41,507 bases of DNA from Caryophanales bacterium UBA2289 (GTDB lineage: Bacteria > Bacillota_I > Bacilli_A > Izemoplasmatales > Hujiaoplasmataceae): contig DDWJ01000010.1 in the NCBI GenBank assembly GCA_002345505.1, positions 37,298 to 78,804 on the forward strand. Reading direction: 5' to 3'. The notes beneath the pieces were generated by a model that was given only the letters and a program-made list of their open reading frames with translations, was not told where the DNA came from and did not search any database. A program made the translations under genes and the position numbers. Positions 8,180 through 16,040 of the stretch are shown here, in pieces. Within the stretch, counting starts at the first letter, position 1. Each line of letters opens with the position of its first letter.

Positions 8180-8905
8180 ATGGGAAGAGCACATGAAGTA
8201 AGAAAAGCAGCTATGGAAAAAACGGCTGCAGTTAAATCAAAATTATATGCAAAATTTGGTAAAGAAATTTATATGGCTGCTAAAACTGGTGGACCAGATC
8301 CTGATAGTAATTTAAATTTAAAGAGAGTTATTGAAAGAGCGAAACAAAATCAAGTTCCCGCTGATGTTATAAAACGTAATATTGAAAAAACTAAGAGCGG
8401 TATTGGTGAAGACTATTCTCCTGTACGCTATGAAGGTTACGGTCCAGGCGGTTGTACATTGATTGTTGAATGTCTTACTGATAATGTTAATAGAACTTTT
8501 GGTGAAGTTAGATCATGTTTTACCAAAACCGGAAGTAGTTTAGGCGTGCAAAATTCAGTATCTTATCTTTATAAATATTGCGCTTATGTAACTTTTAGCG
8601 GTCTGACTGAAGATGAAGCTTTAGAAGCTTTAATGGAAAATGAATGTGAAGTTGAGAGTCTAGAAGCTGATGAAGATGTATTAACTGTAATTGGCGCACC
8701 AAGTGATTTAGATCATATTTTAGAAAGTTTAAAAGGCATTGGCAAGCAATTAGAGTTTTATAGTGATTCGGTTGTTTGGTTACCAAACTCATATGTTGAT
8801 TTAGATGAAGATAACATGAAGAAGTTTAAACATTTCTTGGCGATGACTGATCAAATCAATGACGTCCAAGAAGTTTATCATAACGTTAATTTAGACGAGG
8901 AGTAG
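8180..8905 (+). CDS. YebC/PmpR family protein, YeeN/YeeI (YebC2) type
   Basis: A 241-residue member of the YebC/TACO1 family. The N terminus MGRAHEVRKAA with SKLYAKFGKEIY, GGPDPDSN and RAKQNQVPADVI matches the YeeN/YeeI branch rather than classical YebC, which begins MAGHSKW. Recent work links YebC-family proteins to relief of ribosome stalling at proline stretches; older work called them transcription regulators. The GYGPGG segment after the first domain and the acidic C terminus are typical. It is co-transcribed with the cvfB-like gene, and its last codons carry the GAGGAG ribosome site for pgsA. The family is certain; the translation role is from literature, not from this sequence. Confidence 0.9.
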   Translation: MGRAHEVRKAAMEKTAAVKSKLYAKFGKEIYMAAKTGGPDPDSNLNLKRVIERAKQNQVPADVIKRNIEKTKSGIGEDYSPVRYEGYGPGGCTLIVECLTDNVNRTFGEVRSCFTKTGSSLGVQNSVSYLYKYCAYVTFSGLTEDEALEALMENECEVESLEADEDVLTVIGAPSDLDHILESLKGIGKQLEFYSDSVVWLPNSYVDLDEDNMKKFKHFLAMTDQINDVQEVYHNVNLDEE

Positions 8906-8908
8906 CAA

Positions 8909-9499
8909 ATGAATTTACCGAATAAACTAACAATGATTAGAATCTTTATTATTCCTTTTATTGTTATTATCTATTTTTTAAATGAACAAATTGATAATGT
9001 AGTAGCTAATTTAAGCCTCTATATCATGGGAGTATTGTTTATTGCGGCTTCTGTGACTGATTATTTTGATGGTAAGATAGCTAGAGCGAGAAATATCGTA
9101 ACGACTTTTGGGAAGTTTATTGATCCGTTAGCTGATAAGCTATTGGTAACAACAACCTTGATTTTGTTATCAAATTATTACTACACCAATTTAAACGGGT
9201 TATTCATGTGGATGCCGTTTTGGGTAGTGTTAATTGTGATTACAAGAGATTTGATTGTAACTTCCATTAGATTAGTGGCAATTAATGAAGGAACGATTGT
9301 AGCGGCGAAATGGAGTGGGAAAGTAAAGACTGCATTTACAATGTTAACAATTGTTTATTACTTCTTCATCATGCCGTTTGGCGGGAACGTTATTAATATC
9401 ATAGGAATGATTATGACGATTATATTTGTTTTATTGACCGTTTATTCGGCAGTTGATTATTTTTTAAAGAACAAAGCTATAATTTTTAAAGAAATTTAA
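8909..9499 (+). CDS. pgsA: CDP-diacylglycerol-glycerol-3-phosphate 3-phosphatidyltransferase
   Basis: A membrane enzyme that makes phosphatidylglycerol phosphate from CDP-diacylglycerol and glycerol 3-phosphate, the first committed step to phosphatidylglycerol and cardiolipin. The CDP-alcohol phosphotransferase motif D-G-x2-A-R-x8-G-x3-D-x3-D is intact (DGKIARA then GKFIDPLAD). The 196-residue length and four or more hydrophobic helices fit PgsA, and the N terminus NLPNKLTMIRI is classic. GAGGAG, overlapping the end of the upstream gene, lies before ATG. In Bacillus, cinA lies between pgsA and recA; here recA follows directly after 50 bases. Confidence 0.93.
   Translation: MNLPNKLTMIRIFIIPFIVIIYFLNEQIDNVVANLSLYIMGVLFIAASVTDYFDGKIARARNIVTTFGKFIDPLADKLLVTTTLILLSNYYYTNLNGLFMWMPFWVVLIVITRDLIVTSIRLVAINEGTIVAAKWSGKVKTAFTMLTIVYYFFIMPFGGNVINIIGMIMTIIFVLLTVYSAVDYFLKNKAIIFKEI
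9453..9483 (+). promoter_or_regulatory. Possible recA promoter inside the end of pgsA
   Basis: TTGATT (9453-9458), a 19-base spacer and TATAAT (9478-9483), about 65 bases before the recA ATG. The spacing is long and the site is within coding sequence, so this is tentative. I saw no obvious LexA-type inverted repeat near it. Confidence 0.3.
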
Positions 9500-9549
9500 A
9501 TAAACAGAAGTATTATTTTTACTAGACTTACAAAAGGAGAAATAATTGT

Positions 9550-10542
9550 ATGGATGACAAACAAAGAGAAAAGAATTTAGAGTTAGCGATAAAAACAATT
9601 GAAAAAGAATATGGTAAGGGCTCAATTATGATCTTGGGTGAAAACAGAGCTATGGATATCGAAACGATATCTTCAGGTTCTATTTCGCTTGATCAAGCTA
9701 TGGGTGTATTTGGTTATCCGCGTGGTCGTATCATTGAAATCTATGGTCCTGAGTCTAGTGGGAAAACTACTTTTGCATTGCATGCAATAGCTGAGACGCA
9801 AAAGGCAGGCGGTTATGCAGCGTTTATTGACGCTGAACATGCGCTTGATGCAGTATATGCAAAGAATTTAGGTGTTGATATTGACCAATTGATTCTTTCG
9901 CAACCTGATACTGGCGAACAAGCTTTAGAGATAGCAGAAGCTCTGATTAGAAGCGGTGCGATTGATATGGTTGTAATCGACAGTGTTGCGGCTTTGGTTC
10001 CGGAAGCGGAAATTAGAGGCGAAATGGGAGATTCTCATGTCGGACTTCAAGCAAGACTTATGAGTCAAGCGATGAGAAAGTTATCAGGTGCTTTATCGAA
10101 GAGTAAATGTATAGCCATCTTCATTAATCAAATCCGAGAAAAAGTGGGGATTATGTTCGGTAATCCAGAAACAACTCCTGGAGGCCGTGCGCTTAAGTTT
10201 TATGCATCGGTCAGACTAGAAATCAGACGTGGAGAACAGATTAAAGAAGGTACTGATATTACTGGAAATAAAGCCAAAGTTAAAGTGGTTAAGAATAAGG
10301 TGGCGGCTCCATTTAAGACTTGTGAAGTCGATATCGTCTTTGGTAAGGGAATCTCTAAGACTGGGGAAATTGTTGATATCGCTTCTGACATGGAAATCTT
10401 GAAGAAGAGCGGTGCTTGGTATGCTTATAAGGATTCAAAGGTTGGACAAGGTAGAGAAAACGTTAAGAAGTACCTAGAAGAAAACCCTGAAATTTATGAA
10501 GAAATTTATAATGCTGTAAAAGAAAAAATGCAAGTTAAATGA
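9550..10542 (+). CDS. recA: Recombinase RecA
   Basis: The strand-exchange protein for homologous recombination and SOS signalling, 330 aa, slightly shorter than usual because the acidic C-terminal tail is reduced. Walker A GPESSGKTT is at residues 66-74, the EAEIRGEMGDSHVG loop 1 region and FINQIREKVG with NPETTPGGRALKF (loop 2) are all conserved. The C-terminal domain ends with KEKMQVK. AAAAGGAG lies about 10 bases before the ATG. The TGA stop is the left edge of a terminator stem, so recA is the end of a transcription unit with cvfB, the YebC gene and pgsA, or has its own weak promoter. Confidence 0.98.
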   Translation: MDDKQREKNLELAIKTIEKEYGKGSIMILGENRAMDIETISSGSISLDQAMGVFGYPRGRIIEIYGPESSGKTTFALHAIAETQKAGGYAAFIDAEHALDAVYAKNLGVDIDQLILSQPDTGEQALEIAEALIRSGAIDMVVIDSVAALVPEAEIRGEMGDSHVGLQARLMSQAMRKLSGALSKSKCIAIFINQIREKVGIMFGNPETTPGGRALKFYASVRLEIRRGEQIKEGTDITGNKAKVKVVKNKVAAPFKTCEVDIVFGKGISKTGEIVDIASDMEILKKSGAWYAYKDSKVGQGRENVKKYLEENPEIYEEIYNAVKEKMQVK

Positions 10543-10572
10543 GAAAACCTTTTTGGTTTTCTTTTTATTTTT
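10542..10572 (+). terminator. Intrinsic terminator of recA
   Basis: AGAAAACC (10542-10549) pairs with GGTTTTCT (10555-10562) around a loop of five T, followed by a T-rich tail. The stem includes the last base of the recA stop codon. Confidence 0.85.
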
Positions 10573-10609
10573 AAATAAATTTATTTTCGAATTATTTAAG
10601 AAATATCTT

Positions 10610-10638
10610 TTGACTAGATAGGTCTTTTAATATATAAT
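10610..10638 (+). promoter_or_regulatory. SigA-type promoter for rny
   Basis: TTGACT (10610-10615), a 17-base spacer and TATAAT (10633-10638). It leaves an AT-rich leader of about 75 bases before the rny ATG; I see no riboswitch fold in it. A second TATAAT at 10667-10672 lacks a good -35. Confidence 0.8.
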
Positions 10639-10721
10639 ATAGGAGTAACAAAATTATTTTTATGTATATAATATTTTTATCATTTATATAAAAAAATTAA
10701 ATCGGAAAGGAAGTACTAATA

Positions 10722-12293
10722 ATGCCAATGCCAGATGTATGGATTATTATTATTTCCAGTTCATTAGGTTTACTTGTTGGTGGACTACTAGGGTTTATTT
10801 ATCGGGTTTCAGTTGTTGAAAAAGGTTTTCAAACTGCAAAAAATAAATCACAGAGTATAATTGACAATGCAACTACACAAGCGGAACGAATTAAAAAAGA
10901 AAAATTGTTAGAAGCAAGACAAGAGATTCATAATTTAAATTTGGAGAACGATAAAGTTTTAAAGGAAAAGAAGGCTAATGTAGCTGTTCTTGAGAATAAA
11001 CTTCATCAAAGAGAAGAACTGTTAGAAAGACGTTCTTCTAATTTAGATAAACGTGAACTCAATTTGGATCGTAAGGAAGAAGTCTTAGACCAAAGAAAAG
11101 CCGCTGTTGATGAAAAGAACCTTGAATTGGAAAATTTAATCAAAGAACAAAATGAAAAGTTATTTGAAATTGCTAACTACACTGTAGAACAAGCACGCGA
11201 AATTATCATGGCTCGTGTAAAAGAAGACATGATAGCTGATATTGACCGCTTCATTAGAGATGAAGAGGAAAGAGCGAAAAATGAGGCTCAAAAGAAAGCT
11301 AAAGAAATTATTACCAGTGCTATTCAAAAACTAGCACAAGATGTTACAGCGGAGACAACAGTTAGTGTTGTGGCATTACCAAACGATGAAATGAAAGGTC
11401 GTATTATCGGTAGAGAAGGCCGTAATATTAGAACCCTAGAAGCAATGACCGGAGTTGATTTAATCATTGATGATACTCCTGAAGCAGTCGTTTTATCTGG
11501 ATTTGATCCAATAAGAAGAGAGATTGCTAAAAGATCACTTGAAGCTTTAATTCAAGACGGACGAATTCATCCAGCTAGAATTGAAGAAATAGTTGATAAG
11601 CAAAGAGTTGAAGTTGATCAATTCATTAGAGATAAGGGTGATGAAGCGGTATTTGAAACAGGTATCGGTAGAGTTCATCCTGACCTTACTAAATTGATTG
11701 GGAGAATGCATTTTAGATCATCATATGGTCAAAATGCCCTTAAACATTCAATTGAAACCGCATTTTTAGCCGGTAAGATGGCAGTCGAACTTGGTGAAAA
11801 CGAAGTCTTGGCTAAGAGAGCGGGATTATTACATGATATCGGTAAATCAGTTGACCATGAAATCGAAGGTTCACATGTGGATATCGGTTTACAGTTGGCG
11901 AAGAAGTATCATGAACCTGAAGCAGTACTGGATGCAATTTCATCCCATCATGGTGACATAGAAGCTACTACAGTTATCGGTGTTATCGTCGCTGCCGCTG
12001 ATGCCTTATCAGCTGCTAGACCGGGAGCTAGATCGGAGTCATTAGAAAACTACATCAACCGCTTAACGCAATTAGAAGAAATTTCTTCACAAGTTGCTGG
12101 AGTGGAATCAGCTTTTGCTATTCAAGCTGGTAGAGAGGTTAGAGTCATCGTTAGACCAAATGAAATCGATGATGAAAGAGCCCATGTAGTTGCTAGAGAA
12201 ATCAGAACTCAAATTGAAGAGAAACTAAGCTACCCAGGAACTATTAAAGTAACGGTAATCCGCGAGACTAGAGCTCAAGATATTGCTAAATAA
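10722..12293 (+). CDS. rny: Ribonuclease Y
   Basis: A membrane-bound endoribonuclease that starts mRNA decay in low-GC Gram-positives. Residues 5-27 form the N-terminal membrane anchor; about 35-180 is a long charged coiled coil; the KH domain follows with MKGRIIGREGRNIRTLE; the HD phosphohydrolase domain carries LLHDIGKSVDHE and SSHHGD. The 523-residue length is normal. It starts with MPMPD after an AAAGGAAG ribosome site. It has its own strong promoter and is followed by a 14-bp terminator hairpin, then ymdB, the same pair as in Bacillus. Confidence 0.97.
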   Translation: MPMPDVWIIIISSSLGLLVGGLLGFIYRVSVVEKGFQTAKNKSQSIIDNATTQAERIKKEKLLEARQEIHNLNLENDKVLKEKKANVAVLENKLHQREELLERRSSNLDKRELNLDRKEEVLDQRKAAVDEKNLELENLIKEQNEKLFEIANYTVEQAREIIMARVKEDMIADIDRFIRDEEERAKNEAQKKAKEIITSAIQKLAQDVTAETTVSVVALPNDEMKGRIIGREGRNIRTLEAMTGVDLIIDDTPEAVVLSGFDPIRREIAKRSLEALIQDGRIHPARIEEIVDKQRVEVDQFIRDKGDEAVFETGIGRVHPDLTKLIGRMHFRSSYGQNALKHSIETAFLAGKMAVELGENEVLAKRAGLLHDIGKSVDHEIEGSHVDIGLQLAKKYHEPEAVLDAISSHHGDIEATTVIGVIVAAADALSAARPGARSESLENYINRLTQLEEISSQVAGVESAFAIQAGREVRVIVRPNEIDDERAHVVAREIRTQIEEKLSYPGTIKVTVIRETRAQDIAK

Positions 12294-12298
12294 AATTA

Positions 12299-12342
12299 AG
12301 CCTTCCTGATAAGAGTTTCTTGTTAGGAAGGCTAATCTTTTT
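12299..12342 (+). terminator. Terminator or attenuator between rny and ymdB
   Basis: A 14-bp stem (12299-12312 with 12320-12333; eleven Watson-Crick pairs in a nine-pair GC-containing run plus outer pairs, and two G-T) with a 7-base loop and a T-rich tail. Only 18 bases separate it from the ymdB start and no promoter is visible between, so readthrough is likely. Confidence 0.8.
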
Positions 12343-12360
12343 AAAGGGAGTAGATAATTT

Positions 12361-13119
12361 TTGAAAATCTTATTTGTTGGAGACGTTTATAACGAACTGG
12401 GCCAAAAGGCATTCGATAAATATTTCCTAAATGTAAAGAATGAATATAAACCGAACTTCATTATCGTCAATGGCGAAAACATTGAAAAAGGTAATGGTTT
12501 GAGTGAAAAGACTTATAAAGACTATTTAACGAGAGGCGTTAATGTTTTTACGCTTGGAAACCATGCTTTTTCACGTCCTGATTATAAAGAAGTTTTAGAA
12601 CTTCCTAATGTTGTCAGACCAGCAAATTATGGTAAGAATACTCCTGGAAAAGAATATGTCGTAGTTAATTATAATGGCAAGAAAATCGCTGTGATTAACC
12701 TTATCGGGCGAATTTTCATGCATGACGCAACGGATAATCCGTTTACGAAGATGGATGAACTGTTAGAGGAAATAAAAGCCGATTATATTATCGTTGACTT
12801 TCATGCTGAAGCAACTTCGGAGAAGTATGCTTTAGCTCATTATCTTGATGGCCGTGTAAGTGCAATTATCGGCACTCATACTCATGTTCCGACAGCTGAT
12901 AATATCGTTTTACCAAAGGGAACTCTTTATATCTCTGATGTTGGTATGACTGGAGCTAAGTACGGAATTATCGGTGGAGACGTTTCACAAGGGATTAGAA
13001 AGTTTTTGTCTGGAGTCCCAGAAAGAGTCAAACCGCAAAAGGAATCACAATTACAGTTCAATGCTTGTTTCTTGGATTTAGAATTGAAGAAAATTGAACG
13101 AATCAATATCTTCGAATGA
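12361..13119 (+). CDS. ymdB: YmdB-family metallophosphodiesterase
   Basis: A 252-residue calcineurin-like phosphoesterase of the TIGR00282/YmdB family; the Bacillus protein hydrolyses 2',3'- and 3',5'-cyclic nucleotides and affects biofilm and motility. Metal-binding motifs are complete: GDVYNELG at the N terminus, NGEN, GNHAF, DFHAEATSEK and GTHTHVPTAD. TTG 12361 is the start, with GGGAG at 12346-12350; it gives the usual MKILFVGD. The TGA stop is 15 bases before miaB. It is sandwiched between rny and miaB, as in Bacillus relatives, and depends on readthrough of the terminator or on a promoter I do not see. Confidence 0.95.
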   Translation: MKILFVGDVYNELGQKAFDKYFLNVKNEYKPNFIIVNGENIEKGNGLSEKTYKDYLTRGVNVFTLGNHAFSRPDYKEVLELPNVVRPANYGKNTPGKEYVVVNYNGKKIAVINLIGRIFMHDATDNPFTKMDELLEEIKADYIIVDFHAEATSEKYALAHYLDGRVSAIIGTHTHVPTADNIVLPKGTLYISDVGMTGAKYGIIGGDVSQGIRKFLSGVPERVKPQKESQLQFNACFLDLELKKIERINIFE

Positions 13120-13134
13120 TTTGGAGGTTTATCG

Positions 13135-14562
13135 ATGGATAGAGTTAATAATAAGCCGGATTTAAAAAATGCGCGCAAAAGAACAAAAAATGAAGTTGAA
13201 ACTAAAGAGTACGAAAATATTCAAAGAATAAAAGATATCGGTAAAGATAAAAAATATATAATTCAAACCCATGGATGCCAAGCTAATGAAGCTGATAGCG
13301 AAGTATTAAGAGGTTTGTTAGAGTCACAAGGATTCTCATCAACTGAGCATTTAGAAGATTCAGATTTGGTTATTATCAATACCTGTGCAATCCGTGAAAA
13401 CGCTGAAAATAAAGTTTTTGGTGAATTAGGACGCCTAAAGAGTTATAAGCGAATCAATCCAAATATGATTATAGCTGTTGCTGGATGTATGCCTCAAGAA
13501 GAAGCTGTGGTTGAAAGAATCATTAAGAAATATCCACATGTTGATTTAGTATTTGGTACCCATAATATTGATAAGTTGTTGGATTATTTAGATTATGTAT
13601 TAAAACATAAAAAACCTTTGATTGAAGTCTATTCAAAAGAAGGAGAAATCATTGAGCATTTACCACAGGTAAGAGAAAACCGTTTTAAAGCTTGGGTAAA
13701 TATCATGTTTGGTTGCGATGAGTTCTGTACTTACTGTATCGTTCCTTATACAAGAGGTAAAGAAAGATCAAGAAAGAAAGAATACATCATTGAAGAAATC
13801 AAAGTTTTAATCAACCAAGGTTATAAAGAAATTACACTTTTAGGTCAAAATGTGAATTCTTATGGACTTGACTTTTTAGAAGAAAAATATGATTTCGCAG
13901 ATCTATTAGAAGATCTAGCTAAACTTCCGATTCCAAGAATAAAGTTTACTACCTCACATCCAAAAGATTTTTCCGTTAAGTTAATTGATGTAATCGCTAA
14001 ATATGACAATATTATGCCATTCATTCATTTACCGGTTCAATCGGGTTCAAACAAGATTTTAAAAAGAATGAACCGGAAGTACACTAAAGAACAATATCTT
14101 GATTTAGTTAATGAGATTTATAACCGAATACCGAATATTTCTTTAACAACAGACATTATCGTTGGCTTTCCAGGAGAAACACATGAGGATTATTTAGAAA
14201 CACTGGATTTGGTTGAAAAATCGCGTTTTGAGGGTGCTTACACTTTCATCTATTCACCGCGCAAAGGAACCCCAGCGGCTGAATATCCTAATGACATAAC
14301 CGAACAAGTAGCTAAAGAAAGATTATATCGTTTAAATGATCTTGTTAATGAAGGTTTCTTAAAGGGAAACAAGCGCTTTGAAGGGAAAACTGTTAAGGTC
14401 CTTGTGGAAGGTTATTCAAAAACCAAGGAAACGGTGCTTTCTGGATATACAGAAAACAATAAACTTGTTAATTTTAAAGGTGAAGAATCTTTGATTGGTA
14501 AAATCATTGAAGTTAAAATCAAAAAGGCTAAAACTTGGTCTTTAGACGGGGAATTAGTATAA
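13135..14562 (+). CDS. miaB: tRNA-2-methylthio-N6-isopentenyladenosine synthase MiaB
   Basis: A radical-SAM methylthiotransferase that converts i6A37 to ms2i6A37 in tRNA. The N-terminal UPF0004 domain has its three cluster cysteines C48, C84 and C118; the radical-SAM cluster is C194-x3-C198-x2-C201; a TRAM domain forms the last 70 residues or so. The 475-residue length is typical. GGAGG at 13122-13126 precedes ATG 13135. MiaA, which makes its i6A substrate, is encoded about 6 kb downstream, so the two-step modification pathway is complete within the window. It ends the ymdB-miaB unit at a strong terminator. Confidence 0.96.
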   Translation: MDRVNNKPDLKNARKRTKNEVETKEYENIQRIKDIGKDKKYIIQTHGCQANEADSEVLRGLLESQGFSSTEHLEDSDLVIINTCAIRENAENKVFGELGRLKSYKRINPNMIIAVAGCMPQEEAVVERIIKKYPHVDLVFGTHNIDKLLDYLDYVLKHKKPLIEVYSKEGEIIEHLPQVRENRFKAWVNIMFGCDEFCTYCIVPYTRGKERSRKKEYIIEEIKVLINQGYKEITLLGQNVNSYGLDFLEEKYDFADLLEDLAKLPIPRIKFTTSHPKDFSVKLIDVIAKYDNIMPFIHLPVQSGSNKILKRMNRKYTKEQYLDLVNEIYNRIPNISLTTDIIVGFPGETHEDYLETLDLVEKSRFEGAYTFIYSPRKGTPAAEYPNDITEQVAKERLYRLNDLVNEGFLKGNKRFEGKTVKVLVEGYSKTKETVLSGYTENNKLVNFKGEESLIGKIIEVKIKKAKTWSLDGELV

Positions 14563-14568
14563 ATGCTT

Positions 14569-14601
14569 TGAGGTGCGGAGTTTGCACCTCATTAATTTTT
14601 T
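14569..14601 (+). terminator. Intrinsic terminator of miaB
   Basis: TGAGGTGC (14569-14576) pairs with GCACCTCA (14584-14591) around a 7-base loop, followed by a T-rich tail with six T. Confidence 0.88.
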
Positions 14602-14654
14602 ATAAATCATTTCTATAATAATCATAGGAAATCGCTAAATTATAACAAGGTCAC

Positions 14655-14683
14655 TTGAAATTAAAAATAATTTATAGTAAGAT
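14655..14683 (+). promoter_or_regulatory. Promoter for the tail-anchored protein
   Basis: TTGAAA (14655-14660), a 17-base spacer and TAAGAT (14678-14683). This explains the TTG at 14655 as a -35 box, not a start codon. A TATTAT follows at 14683-14688. Confidence 0.55.
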
Positions 14684-14711
14684 ATTATTATCTTATAAAA
14701 AAAAGGGTGAT

Positions 14712-16001
14712 ATGATGAGTAAATTTAAAAATAAGGAAGAATTTTTTGATTTCTCAAAACTACTACTAGTTATTCCACTCGACGATTTAATTAAATTGAT
14801 GAATAAATATGAAATCAAGTTACCACTATATGTTCATCGTTTTCTACTTAAGGAAACAATTAGACCAGAAGTATTTGAGCCGAAACGATATAACACCTAT
14901 ACTGACGAACTTAGATTTCGTCTGAGAGGTTATGATAATTTTTCAATCTTCTTATTAGAAAAGATGATTGGTGAGTACAACCTTGATTTCAGTTTATCGC
15001 GATATAAAGAAATGATGCTAAACCTTATTTTTGTTAATAAGGAAGCTCTTGTGATTAGAGATAAGTTTTTTGATGAGTTAGAACAGCTTAAACATAACTA
15101 TACCGTTGATTTAGAAGTTATGAGATATAACGAATTCTATGATCATGTTCAAAGAATGTTCTATGAACAAGCTGGCTTTTTAGATGGAATCAATATCAAT
15201 GACTGGGATGATGATTTATTAACCAGTTATACTTTAGGAGATTTAAAGGCATTAGGCGCTAAGTATGACGTTAAGATTCCAAGAAGAATTAATAAGGGTA
15301 AATTGATCGAGATTTTAGTCGCTAAATTTAAGTTAAGCGCCGATGAAACTGAACTTTTGGAAATGAAGAGTGTTTTAGAACTTGAAATCTATGCTAAAGA
15401 AAAAGGCTTTAAAATCTCAATTGATCTTAAAAAAACTGATATGATTGAATATATGAAATTTGCTTTAGGAATGTACAATACTTTCCCTAAAGATGATTTC
15501 TTTGATTACCATGTTCCGGTATTTTCTGACGCTGAAGCTGTCGAAGGCGATTTAGTTGAAGAAGAGGTTGAAGAAGTTTATATTCCTGAAGAAATTCATG
15601 ATGAAGTTGAAGAAGAGGTAATCCCTGAACCAGTTAAAGTTCCGGAAGAAGTTGAAGAGGAAGTGTTAGAAGAACCAGTATTTGAAGAAAGTTTTGCAGA
15701 GGAATTTGAAGAAGAAAAATCACAGTATATTGAAGAACCTATGGATGAAGCAACTCCAGTCAAGGAAGTTCATGATATTGAAATTCCTAGTGACTTACCG
15801 GCAGAACCTTCATTAGCTGATTCAAATCTTTTATCAGCTGAAGAAAAAGAATTGTTAGATGAAAAAATTAATTTGATAATCAAAAAATACTATAAGAAGA
15901 GACGCACAAGAAGAATTATTCTTACCATAGTTTTAGTTGTAGTTCTAGCAGTGGGTGCGTGGGCAGCCTATACTTATTTATGGCCATTGATAAATAACTA
16001 A
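14712..16001 (+). CDS. Acidic tail-anchored protein with two SAP/HeH-like motifs
   Basis: A 429-residue protein that I do not recognise as a named family. Residues 1-170 are mostly helical. Two helix-extended-helix motifs of SAP/Rho-N type follow at about 174-206 (TLGDLKALGAKYDV then NKGKLIEIL) and 216-252 (LELEIYAKEKGFKI then KKTDMIEYM). Residues 273-385 are a low-complexity Glu-rich stretch with many VEEE/PEE units. A basic patch (KKYYKKRRTRR) precedes one C-terminal membrane helix at about 402-425, leaving only a few residues outside, so the bulk is cytoplasmic. I start at ATG 14712 (or 14715) because AAAGGGTGAT lies before it and an upstream promoter covers the earlier TTG. mutS follows 39 bases later. 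SAP/HeH folds often bind nucleic acid; a membrane-tethered nucleic-acid or ribosome binder is inference. Confidence 0.7.
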   Translation: MMSKFKNKEEFFDFSKLLLVIPLDDLIKLMNKYEIKLPLYVHRFLLKETIRPEVFEPKRYNTYTDELRFRLRGYDNFSIFLLEKMIGEYNLDFSLSRYKEMMLNLIFVNKEALVIRDKFFDELEQLKHNYTVDLEVMRYNEFYDHVQRMFYEQAGFLDGININDWDDDLLTSYTLGDLKALGAKYDVKIPRRINKGKLIEILVAKFKLSADETELLEMKSVLELEIYAKEKGFKISIDLKKTDMIEYMKFALGMYNTFPKDDFFDYHVPVFSDAEAVEGDLVEEEVEEVYIPEEIHDEVEEEVIPEPVKVPEEVEEEVLEEPVFEESFAEEFEEEKSQYIEEPMDEATPVKEVHDIEIPSDLPAEPSLADSNLLSAEEKELLDEKINLIIKKYYKKRRTRRIILTIVLVVVLAVGAWAAYTYLWPLINN

Positions 16002-16040
16002 GGTTTGTAGGTAGCCCCCTTAATAAGGAGAGTTTGAAAC

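Noticed and set aside
10662..10691. Nine-codon leader ORF (MYIIFLSFI) in the rny leader with AGGAG upstream
   Set aside because: The AGGAG is 16 bases away and lies at the predicted transcription start, so it would not be on the RNA in full; composition is only AT-rich noise.
14655..14711. TTG start giving a 19-residue longer tail-anchored protein
   Set aside because: The TTG is part of a -35 box with correct spacing to a -10, and a ribosome site lies before ATG 14712.
16018..16028. CCTT/AAGG palindrome that could hide the mutS ribosome site
   Set aside because: Only four pairs with a 3-base loop; too weak to call a regulatory structure.
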